The notes beneath the pieces are model-generated. The model had not been told where the DNA came from. It worked only from the letters and a program-made list of their open reading frames with translations, and did not search any database. 10,982 bases of DNA from an uncultured Neomegalonema sp. (GTDB lineage: Bacteria; Pseudomonadota; Alphaproteobacteria; Rhodobacterales; Rhodobacteraceae): contig CALDZQ010000181.1 in NCBI GenBank assembly GCA_937944035.1, forward strand, positions 1-10,982. Direction: 5' to 3'. A program made the translations under genes and the position numbers. Below are positions 1-5,803 of this stretch, one piece after another (within the stretch, counting starts at the first letter, position 1; every line of letters begins with the position of its first letter).

Positions 1-716
1 CCCCACAGCACCAGCAGCGGACAGGCCAGTTTGCGCCCCCCGTCCTCATCATCATGGCGCAGGTCGATCCCGGCGGCGGCGCGGTAATCCTCGCAGGTCG
101 CGCGCACGGTTTCGGGGTTGCGGAATGCGCTCAGGTAGTCGGCCAGCGCGTCGGGGGCGAAAATATCCATCCGCTTCGGGGGCCGCCCGCATTTCCACTC
201 CCAAAACCCGTCCGGGTCCGCGCTCATCATGTTTTCGGGCAGCGGCGCGGGCTGGATCATAAAGAACCAGTGCCAGTAATCGCGGGCGAACCGCTCCCCC
301 GTCTCGCGATACATCTCCCGCGTCGGCGCAATGTCCAGCAACGCCATCCGCGTCACTTGTTCCGGCCAGTCCAGTCCCATCCGGTGCGCCACCCGCGCCC
401 CGCGATCATGCGCCCCGACCATAAACCGCTCATGCCCCAGCGCGGCCATCACCCGCACCATATCCGCCGCCATCGCCCGCTTGGAGTATGTCGCATGATC
501 GGCCACGCTCGGCGGCTTGGAGGATCGCCCGTACCCGCGCAGATCACAGGCCACCACCCGAAACCGCTCCGCCAGCGCCGGGGCCACCTTGTGCCACATC
601 GCATGGGTCTGCGGATTACCGTGCAGCAACAGCAGCGGCGGCCCGCTCCCGCCCGTCACCCCGTGGATCGTGGCCTCCCCGACGGCCAGATCAAACCGCT
701 CGAACCCCTCAAACAT
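1..716 (-). CDS. Alpha/beta hydrolase, haloacetate/fluoroacetate dehalogenase type (3' end beyond window)
   Basis: The reverse strand encodes 238 codons from ATG at 716-714 and runs off the window start, so the C-terminus is missing. Visible motifs are the oxyanion-hole strand LLLLHGNPQTHAMW (residues 28-41), the nucleophile elbow GAHDRGARVAHR (101-112) and a WHW triplet (148-150) followed by QPAPLPENM. From knowledge of fluoroacetate dehalogenases (FAc-DEX FA1, RPA1163), the nucleophilic Asp, the two carboxylate-binding Arg, the acid Asp and the His-Trp-Tyr halide pocket match here D104, R105, R108, D128, H149, W150 and Y211. The catalytic His should lie near residue 270, outside the window. 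Such enzymes hydrolyse haloacetates to glycolate and halide in the cytoplasm; relatives with the same fold include epoxide hydrolases, but the HW pocket favours dehalogenase. The gene diverges from prpE across about 106 bp. Activity and natural substrate are inferred. Confidence 0.85.
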   Translation of the reverse strand, partial: MFEGFERFDLAVGEATIHGVTGGSGPPLLLLHGNPQTHAMWHKVAPALAERFRVVACDLRGYGRSSKPPSVADHATYSKRAMAADMVRVMAALGHERFMVGAHDRGARVAHRMGLDWPEQVTRMALLDIAPTREMYRETGERFARDYWHWFFMIQPAPLPENMMSADPDGFWEWKCGRPPKRMDIFAPDALADYLSAFRNPETVRATCEDYRAAAGIDLRHDDEDGGRKLACPLLVLW

Positions 717-758
717 CGCCCCCACCCCTCATTTTTCACCCCGCACCGCGCAACACCC

Positions 759-786
759 TTGCCCAAAGCGTCTCAATAATTACAAC
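759..786 (+). promoter_or_regulatory. Weak sigma70-like promoter candidate for prpE
   Basis: In the 106-bp divergent spacer, TTGCCC (759-764) is followed after 16 bp by TACAAC (781-786). Both hexamers are imperfect matches to the -35 and -10 consensus. The start of prpE lies 36 bp further on. No operator is recognisable, so this is only a candidate. Confidence 0.25.
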
Positions 787-822
787 AGACAACGATTATC
801 CACGGCATAGGGGAATGCGATC

Positions 823-2721
823 ATGGCACGGTATCAGTCTGTTTATCAAAACTGGCAGCAAGACCCGGAAGGTTTCTGGCTCAAAGCCGCCAAAGACATC
901 GACTGGGTCACGCCCCCCACCAAAGCCCTCGATGACAGCAACGCCCCCTTCTACAGCTGGTTCGCGGATGCGACCTGCAACACCTGCTACAATGCCGTTG
1001 ACCGCCACGTCGCGGCGGGGCGCGGGGATCAACCCGCCATCATCTACGACTCCCCCATCACCGGAACCAAGCGCACGTTGACCTATGCGGAGCTACAAGC
1101 AGAAACCGCCAAACTCGGCGGTGCGTTGCAAGCCCAAGGCGTCGAAAAAGGCGACCGCGTCCTGATCTACATGCCGATGATTGCCGAGGCCGCCATCGCG
1201 ATGCTCGCCTGCGCCCGCATCGGCGCGGTCCACTCGGTCGTCTTCGGCGGCTTCGCCTCGAACGAGCTGGCCGTGCGGATCGACGATTGCCAACCCAAAG
1301 CCGTCATTTCCGCCTCTTGCGGGATAGAGCCGAACCGAACCGTCCCTTACAAACCGCTGCTGGACGGCGCGATTGATCTCGCCACACACAAGCCCGCCGC
1401 CTGCATCATCAAACAGCGCCCCCAACTCGCCGCCGAGCTGATCGAGGGCCGTGACCACGATTGGGATGCCGTCACCGCCGCCGCCACGCCGGCCGATTGT
1501 GTCACCGTGGGCGGCGCGGACCCGCTCTACATCCTCTACACCTCCGGCACGACCGGCCAGCCGAAGGGCGTCGTGCGCACCAATGGCGGCCACATGGTCG
1601 CGCTGAACTGGACGATGAAGAACATCTACAACATCGACGCGGGCGACGTGTTCTGGGCCGCCTCCGATGTCGGTTGGGTCGTCGGGCACAGCTATATCGT
1701 CTACGCCCCCCTTCTCGCCGGATGCACCACGATCATATTCGAGGGCAAGCCCGTCGGAACCCCCGATGCGGGCACATTCTGGCGCGTGATCTCGGAACAT
1801 GATGTCAAAGCCCTGTTCACCGCCCCCACCGCCTTCCGCGCCATCCGCCGCGAGGACGGGGCGGGCGAGTTCATCAAGAAATACGACCTCTCATGTTTCC
1901 ACACCCTGTTCCTCGCCGGAGAGCGCGCCGACCAGGCGACGATTGAATGGGCGCGCGAGAAACTCGGCGTCCCCGTTATCGACCACTGGTGGCAGACCGA
2001 GACGGGCTGGACCATCGCCGGCAACCCCACGGGGATCGAGTTGCTCGACTCCCCCGTCGGCTCGGCCGGCATCGCCATGCCCGGCTATGACGTGCAGATA
2101 TTGGACGAGGGCGGCCATCCTGTCCCTGACGGCACGCTGGGCGCGATTACCGTGAAGATGCCGCTGCCCCCCGGCGCGCTGCCGACCCTGTGGAACGCGG
2201 ATGAGCGGTTCAAGAAAAGCTACCTCACCACCTTCCCCGGCTATTACGAGACCGGGGATGCGGGGATGAAGGACGAAAACGGCTTCCTCTACATCATGGC
2301 CCGCACCGATGATGTCATCAACGTCGCCGCCCACCGCCTCTCGACCGGAGAGATGGAGGAGGTGTTGTCGGGCCATAAAGACGTGGCCGAGTGCGCCGTC
2401 ATCGGCGTGTCGGACGAGCTGAAAGGCCAGTTGCCGCTGGGCTTCATCTGCCTGAACGGCGGCTGCAACCGTCCGCACGGGGAAATCACCGCTGAATGCG
2501 TTCAGCGCATCCGCGCCGAAATCGGCCCCGTGGCGGCGTTCAAACTCATCACCGTGGTGGACCGCCTGCCGAAAACCCGTTCGGGCAAAATCCTGCGCGG
2601 CACAATGGTCAACATCGCCGACAGCACCCCGTGGAAAATGCCCGCCACCATCGACGACCCGGCCATTTTGGACGAGATCACGGCGGCGTTGAAGAAGATG
2701 GGCTACGCAGGCGGCGCTTAA
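823..2721 (+). CDS. prpE: Propionyl-CoA synthetase (propionate--CoA ligase)
   Basis: This 632-aa enzyme is the usual length for PrpE (about 630 aa) and belongs to the ANL adenylating superfamily. It activates propionate (and possibly other short acids) to acyl-CoA through an acyl-adenylate in the cytoplasm. The N-terminal ACS-type segment (FYSWFADATCNTCYNAVDRH, about residues 45-64) and the P-loop-like AMP-binding motif YTSGTTGQPKGV (239-250) are present. So are WWQTETGW, the hinge stretch GYYETGDAGM and the C-terminal PKTRSGKILRGTM. K589 in that last motif corresponds to the catalytic lysine that is acylated to switch off Salmonella PrpE (K592). The start is supported by AGGGGAA (809-815), 7 nt ahead of ATG. 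The gene stands alone, divergent from the dehalogenase-like gene, and ends at an intrinsic terminator; no prpBCD genes are visible. A close alternative would be another short-chain acyl-CoA synthetase. Confidence 0.93.
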   Translation: MARYQSVYQNWQQDPEGFWLKAAKDIDWVTPPTKALDDSNAPFYSWFADATCNTCYNAVDRHVAAGRGDQPAIIYDSPITGTKRTLTYAELQAETAKLGGALQAQGVEKGDRVLIYMPMIAEAAIAMLACARIGAVHSVVFGGFASNELAVRIDDCQPKAVISASCGIEPNRTVPYKPLLDGAIDLATHKPAACIIKQRPQLAAELIEGRDHDWDAVTAAATPADCVTVGGADPLYILYTSGTTGQPKGVVRTNGGHMVALNWTMKNIYNIDAGDVFWAASDVGWVVGHSYIVYAPLLAGCTTIIFEGKPVGTPDAGTFWRVISEHDVKALFTAPTAFRAIRREDGAGEFIKKYDLSCFHTLFLAGERADQATIEWAREKLGVPVIDHWWQTETGWTIAGNPTGIELLDSPVGSAGIAMPGYDVQILDEGGHPVPDGTLGAITVKMPLPPGALPTLWNADERFKKSYLTTFPGYYETGDAGMKDENGFLYIMARTDDVINVAAHRLSTGEMEEVLSGHKDVAECAVIGVSDELKGQLPLGFICLNGGCNRPHGEITAECVQRIRAEIGPVAAFKLITVVDRLPKTRSGKILRGTMVNIADSTPWKMPATIDDPAILDEITAALKKMGYAGGA

Positions 2722-2739
2722 ATCCTAAAGCAAGTACCT

Positions 2740-2766
2740 GCCCCGCACGTGCTGCGGGGCTCTTTC
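2740..2766 (+). terminator. Intrinsic terminator after prpE
   Basis: A perfect 8-bp GC-rich stem, GCCCCGCA (2740-2747) with TGCGGGGC (2753-2760), encloses a 5-nt loop and is followed by TCTTTC. It starts 18 bp after the prpE stop codon. The T-tract is short and interrupted, but the position and stem strength fit rho-independent termination. Confidence 0.75.
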
Positions 2767-3023
2767 AACCGCCGACGGGATGAATCACCCCCTCCCGCAA
2801 ACAGTCATTATCGGGCCTGTCCCGATAATCCACAGCGACATTTCCGCCGGAACCGCCCCTTCACAGCAAGCCCGAAGATGGCAATTAAACATAACGGGTG
2901 GCCTCATCAAAGGAACGCGCAGTCTAACCCGCTGAAAAATAACATCATTTCATAACAGCCCCATAACCAAAAGCGCCCACGCCACCGCGCTGTTTTTTTA
3001 ACAACAAACAGTTAAAACCACGC
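2767..3023. other. Intergenic spacer between prpE and tRNA-Lys, with hairpins but no gene
   Basis: I see no coding sequence here. It contains a perfect 9-bp inverted repeat, ATTATCGGG (2807-2815) and CCCGATAAT (2821-2829), with a 5-nt spacer and no T-tract. A second weak stem is AGCGC (2972-2976) with GCGCT (2987-2991), overlapping AACAGC (2954-2959) with GCTGTT (2989-2994) and running into seven T (2993-2999). That could be a backup terminator or a small-RNA end. A short reading frame across 2749-2955 resembles no known protein and is probably chance. Confidence 0.6.
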
Positions 3024-3052
3024 TTGACCCGACGCTCCACTAACACTAGTTT
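3024..3052 (+). promoter_or_regulatory. Sigma70-like promoter for tRNA-Lys
   Basis: TTGACC (3024-3029) is a 5 of 6 match to the -35 consensus. After a 17-bp spacer comes TAGTTT (3047-3052) at the -10 position, about 32 bp before the mature tRNA 5' end. A small CCAGC/GCTGG hairpin (3061-3077) lies in the presumed 5' leader. Position and spacing fit a housekeeping promoter. Confidence 0.55.
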
Positions 3053-3084
3053 CCGCGTTTCCAGCCAACGGCGCTGGAATGTGT

Positions 3085-3160
3085 GGGCCCGTAGCTCAGT
3101 TGGTAGAGCAGCTGATTTTTAATCAGCGGGTCAGCGGTTCGAACCCGCTCGGGCTCACCA
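3085..3160 (+). tRNA. tRNA-Lys (anticodon UUU), intact, with encoded CCA
   Basis: The 76-nt sequence folds as a standard cloverleaf. The acceptor stem is GGGCCCG with CGGGCTC (one G-T pair), the D stem is GCTC/GAGC around AGTTGGTA, and the anticodon stem is GCTGA/TCAGC around the loop TTTTTAA. The T stem AGCGG/CCGCT surrounds TTCGAAC, and the 3' end is ACCA. Anticodon TTT decodes lysine AAA/AAG. From nucleotide 27 onward the gene is identical to a second partial copy at 5559-5608. Its 3' half is therefore probably supplied by an integrated element that restores a working gene. Confidence 0.97.
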
Positions 3161-3163
3161 TAT
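3111..3163 (+). repeat. attL-like direct repeat (3' half of intact tRNA-Lys)
   Basis: This 53-bp copy covers the tRNA from the anticodon stem to CCA plus TAT. It is identical to 5559-5611. The preceding bases differ between copies (GAGCA here, GGTGT there), which fixes the left edge of identity. Beyond 3163, 14 of the next 18 positions still match, suggesting the original site was somewhat longer and has diverged. Confidence 0.9.
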
Positions 3164-3586
3164 AATTCAATGACTTAGATTTTCAAACCCACCCGACATA
3201 GGGATGAGGTAAGCATTAGGTAAGCACAGCAACGATCATTCAGATTATTCCATGCTTATGGATCGAACCTTTTGCGTCTCCCACTGGTCTGTAAACGACT
3301 TGAGTGCGCTACCCCCTAGTTGAGAGGCTCCAGCCCCTAGCTGATGACTAGTTGCCAACTCACACGCTCCTGGAGTCCAATCGTCAAGGCTGCTCCGAGC
3401 GGCATAAATCCGTTCGACAATGGAAAAAAATCCAGCCCGCATCTACGCGGGGGATTGCAGGCGGAATCGATCTTCTCGGACGCATCGTGCGCGTGTTGCT
3501 CGTTAACGCTATCGTAACATTCTGTACGCGGCACTCAAGCGATGCGAACGACCCGTAGCGGACGTTATGTTAAATCCGACTGTTAA
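3164..3586. other. Left interior of the island, no recognisable gene
   Basis: This stretch of mixed composition holds several short reading frames, the longest about 68 codons, on both strands. None resembles a protein I know, and none has a convincing ribosome binding site. A tandem pair of AGGTAAGCA units (3207-3215 and 3218-3226, 11-bp spacing) lies 44 bp inside the left att repeat. An integrase gene would usually be expected close to here; no integrase motif was found in any frame. The stretch could be the worn remains of deleted genes. Confidence 0.5.
3207..3226 (+). repeat. Tandem AGGTAAGCA pair near attL
   Basis: Two identical 9-bp units are separated by TT, giving an 11-bp period close to one helical turn. 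They lie just inside the island. Short direct repeats at this place are where arm-type integrase or excisionase sites are found in related elements, so that role is possible but unproven. Confidence 0.4.
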
Positions 3587-3829
3587 ATACTATTAATAGA
3601 AGCCTACATAAGCGAGAGAAATCCCAGCGGTGTGTTGAACGTGCTAGGGGATATTGCGAAGACTATCGACCTGATAGCGTTCTGACTGAAGATCGTGCGA
3701 GTGATTGAGGCGGAAGATTTATGGTTTCAGATAAGCCCTAAATATCGCTATAGAGTGATTTACAGGCTTGAAACAGAATTGGTAGAAATACTCCGAGTTT
3801 ATCATCCACAACCGCTACCACACTGGATT
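3587..3829 (+). pseudogene. Degenerate ParE/RelE-superfamily toxin gene
   Basis: One continuous frame reads ILLIEAYISERNPSG, then VLGDIAKTIDLIAF, a TGA stop at 3683-3685, then LKIVRVIEAEDLWFQI, SPKYRYRVIYRL and ETELVEILRVYHP. The order matches ParE toxins: helix AYIaxxNPxxA, helix with DxIxxxIDLIA, a linker, then the terminal strands YRVIYR-x-VEILRVxH. A second in-frame stop (TAA, 3584-3586) and the absence of the usual N-terminal strand indicate decay. The normal length is about 95-105 aa. ParE-type proteins poison DNA gyrase and RelE types cleave mRNA; neither activity is expected from this broken copy. No antitoxin gene is visible next to it. A GTG-initiated frame (3695-4030) runs through the second half and beyond, but its tail after the HP motif resembles nothing known. 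Confidence 0.65.
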
Positions 3830-4030
3830 CTCAACGGGAATCCCAACCATTTGCGCAACAAAGCACTCACCTTGTATCCCGGCTTCATAGGCTTGCGTGA
3901 TGAGTTTTGCCCAACTGCAAAGGGTTGGCGTTCAAACTATAGCAGCGCTGTTGAATGGATGAGCAAAAAGAGCCTAATCGCTTTCGAACATGATTCACGT
4001 GAAATTCATAGGCATGTATTGCTTGGATGA

Positions 4031-4470
4031 GTCCTTCTGGTTCAGCATCGCCAAGATATTGGCGTTGATAAATCTCGGTTTTCGGAGAAAAATTGCCATT
4101 TGAATAATATGTTTTTTTTTTGATGTATGTGGAACTGTGGAGCCGAATTTAAATTTAAGAAGATAGGTGTTAAATAATGAAAGTATATTTTTTATGGATT
4201 AATGATATGGAATTCGCAATGGATTTACTCTATTGCCCTCCACGCTTCCACATATAAAAATCTCACCTGTTCTAGATATTATTTTGCACTCGATCCATCA
4301 ACACGCGAATTCCGTTAAACGGTATGGTTCATCGCCAGAGTTAACAAAATTTCGTTTTCTATTCTAAGTTTATTTTAGTTTTTAAGTAATAAATACATTT
4401 TGTACAAAAATTTAAATTCAAGAAGTCTTGAATAATGACTCAAAGTATTGTCAATTTTTTCATTTTTATA
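4031..4470. other. AT-rich non-coding stretch of the island
   Basis: No gene is seen in these 440 bp, which are strongly AT-rich with runs of T (4111-4120). A 17-bp segment at 4146-4162 recurs at 4409-4425 with one difference, and each copy is followed by AATAATGA and then AGTAT a little further on. The second copy overlaps a perfect palindrome, ATTCAAGA (4416-4423) with TCTTGAAT (4426-4433). Read on the minus strand this palindrome follows the stop of the 296-aa gene and precedes a T-rich stretch. Confidence 0.5.
4416..4433 (-). terminator. Possible terminator hairpin for the AT-rich gene, or a protein-binding palindrome
   Basis: The arms ATTCAAGA and TCTTGAAT are perfect complements around only two bases. 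On the minus strand this lies 37 bp past the stop codon of the neighbouring gene and is followed by TTAAATTTTTG. The stem is AT-rich and the loop too tight for a textbook terminator, so a dimer-binding site is an equal possibility. Confidence 0.3.
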
Positions 4471-5361
4471 TCAATTAATTGATAGTATTATTTTTCGCAA
4501 ATAATTTATGCAATTACTATTTTTATTGCATGAAAATACTTCGTTTGGTTGAATCAGAAATTCAATAACGACCGATCCGAAGATATTCTTTCCTTCGATA
4601 GTTGATGCCTTTTTAATTGAGAAAACGATTCCATCGTTTAAATTTAGATTACTATCACAGGAATTTAGTATTAATTCTTTGTTATCATATCTAACAACAC
4701 AGCTGTTTTTTGAAAAAAACCTATCTAAGTACCCAAAAGAAATTGTATTTTCGAATTTTTGATAAGGATTTCTTTCAGTATGATCAATACTTAAAAATTT
4801 ATATCCGTTATCAATAACTCCATGTGCAGAAAGCTTCATCTTTTCGATAAAATTCAAATATCTACTAAATTTAACTGTTTTTTTCAGTAATTTATTATAT
4901 TCGTTAGTTTCAAATAAATATAATAAATGATCATCGTCAAATTTTTTAATATTTTTATTTAGATATGAGTCAATTTCATGGTTGGTTTTTCTAAAAAATT
5001 GATCGCAATTATTAATTCTATTATTTTTACAAAACCTATTTTTTCTATTTATATGGGGAATTAAATATAGATATACAGGATTTTCTTTTATGTATTTATC
5101 ATTAGAGGATCTATCAAAAAAGTCATTTTTTATCGACAATCTTGCTAATACAGGTATCGAGTTATCAATCTCATTTTTTATTTCTATTTGAAGTTTATTG
5201 AGTAATATTTTGATTTCATCGGGTTTTGTGCCTGATTTAAATCCATCACCAGCTTTAAATCCAGGTAAAATAAATTTATAATTGTAAAAAACAGAATGTA
5301 TTGGAACAAAGAATGCTGAAATTAAAATCAATGCAGCTATAAGTATTGAAATTTTTTTCAT
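4471..5361 (-). CDS. Hypothetical exported protein, AT-rich island cargo
   Basis: The 296-aa product matches no family I recognise. The N-terminus MKKISILIAALILISAFFVP has a Lys pair and about 16 hydrophobic residues. It is either a signal peptide without a clear cleavage motif or a single membrane anchor, so the rest should be outside the cytoplasm. The body is rich in Lys, Asn, Asp and Ile and contains six Cys in three loose pairs (CKNNRINNC, C..C around VVRYDNKELILNSC, and CNKNSNC). Such pairs would suit disulfides in the periplasm. I chose ATG at 5361-5359; a TTG directly upstream would add one residue. GGGTAG six bases ahead is a weak ribosome binding site. The coding DNA is far more AT-rich than the flanking chromosome, which points to recent transfer, yet the frame is intact over 890 bp, suggesting selection for function. 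Confidence 0.7.
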   Translation of the reverse strand: MKKISILIAALILISAFFVPIHSVFYNYKFILPGFKAGDGFKSGTKPDEIKILLNKLQIEIKNEIDNSIPVLARLSIKNDFFDRSSNDKYIKENPVYLYLIPHINRKNRFCKNNRINNCDQFFRKTNHEIDSYLNKNIKKFDDDHLLYLFETNEYNKLLKKTVKFSRYLNFIEKMKLSAHGVIDNGYKFLSIDHTERNPYQKFENTISFGYLDRFFSKNSCVVRYDNKELILNSCDSNLNLNDGIVFSIKKASTIEGKNIFGSVVIEFLIQPNEVFSCNKNSNCINYLRKIILSIN

Positions 5362-5558
5362 CAAAATCTACCCGTTATTTTCATTTCTGCGGTTTTGCAC
5401 GAATTAATATGTCGAAATATATGCCCCTCGCACGAATGTGCAAGGAGCAAGGGTTGCCTATGCGGGCTTGAGAGTTTCAGCTTGCGCCATAGAATCAGCT
5501 GGTGCGTTCGTATACCAGTTGTTCTCTCGACCTATATACCTATGTAAACTTTAGGTGT
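5362..5558. other. Right end of the island, no gene recognised
   Basis: These 197 bp lie upstream of the minus-strand orphan gene and should hold its promoter. A minus-strand frame ending at TAG (5460-5458) could encode about 28 residues (ending MAQAETLKPA). It has no start or family match and may be the end of a deleted gene. No integrase motif is present. Confidence 0.4.
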
Positions 5559-5611
5559 GCTGATTTTTAATCAGCGGGTCAGCGGTTCGAACCCGCTCGG
5601 GCTCACCATAT
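5559..5611 (+). repeat. attR-like direct repeat (orphan 3' half of tRNA-Lys)
   Basis: This is an exact copy of 3111-3163 comprising anticodon arm, variable loop, T arm, acceptor 3' strand and CCA, followed by TAT. The 5' half of a tRNA is absent: the preceding bases (TTTAGGTGT) do not form a D arm. It is therefore not a working tRNA gene but the displaced original 3' end. The T-run after it (5611-5615) belongs to the original chromosome. Confidence 0.9.
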
Positions 5612-5732
5612 TTTTCAATGACATAAATTCTTACCCCGCCGGATGTGGTGGACGACCCGTGTGCGGGAAACCGGTCACGGTCCGAATTCCGCCTCACCTT
5701 GATCGGCTTCACGCGGGAAATCGCTCAAAACT

Positions 5733-5760
5733 CCAAACCAACATAATTTTGTTGCTTTGG
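5733..5760. promoter_or_regulatory. Near-perfect palindrome, candidate operator of the GlpR-like regulator
   Basis: The arms CCAAACCAACA (5733-5743) and TGTTGCTTTGG (5750-5760) are reverse complements at 10 of 11 positions around the 6-bp centre TAATTT. A -10-like CATAAT (5742-5747) lies within it, though no good -35 box is visible. The centre is about 57 bp upstream of the regulator start. Position and symmetry fit autoregulation and control of the whole operon; which protein binds is inferred. Confidence 0.6.
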
Positions 5761-5767
5761 AACCCTC

Positions 5768-5791
5768 TGTTGGCTAGCGTTTCGCGCAACA
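5768..5791. promoter_or_regulatory. Second TGTTG/CAACA inverted pair next to the ribosome binding site
   Basis: TGTTG (5768-5772) and CAACA (5787-5791) repeat the inner half-sites of the palindrome upstream with a wider 14-bp gap. The right half abuts the ribosome binding site AGGTGGAGG (5792-5800). It may be a weaker auxiliary operator or may be chance. Confidence 0.35.
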
Positions 5792-5803
5792 GGTGGAGGC
5801 TGG

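Larger units (their letters stand above)
3111..5611. mobile_element. Small genomic island integrated at the anticodon arm of tRNA-Lys, integrase absent
   Basis: An exact 53-bp direct repeat bounds the block: 3111-3163 inside and just after the intact tRNA, and 5559-5611 at the far end, 2448 bp apart. Weaker similarity continues to 3181 and 5629. The repeat starts at tRNA position 27, the first base of the anticodon stem, a known crossover class for tyrosine integrases. Base composition inside changes from mixed to very AT-rich, unlike both flanks. Contents are a decayed ParE-like toxin frame, one AT-rich gene for an exported orphan protein, and non-coding DNA. I see no integrase, excisionase, replication or phage gene, so this is either a deletion remnant or an element mobilised in trans. 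Confidence 0.85.

Noticed and set aside
54..779. Long plus-strand frames over the first 780 bp
   Set aside because: They are antisense to the clearly recognisable hydrolase gene, are Pro/Arg/His-rich and have no family features.
3245..3534. Two short minus-strand frames of 65 codons as an integrase or excisionase remnant
   Set aside because: No HxxR or catalytic Tyr motif and no helix-turn-helix is visible, so no support beyond position.
5458..5545. Minus-strand tail frame ending in MAQAETLKPA
   Set aside because: No start and no family match; kept only as a remark on the island's right end.
3161..5558. CRISPR array or phage genes in the island
   Set aside because: There are no regularly spaced repeats and no capsid, portal, terminase or replication motifs in any frame.
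5559..5608. A second tRNA-Lys gene
   Set aside because: Only the 3' half is present; no D arm or acceptor 5' strand precedes it.
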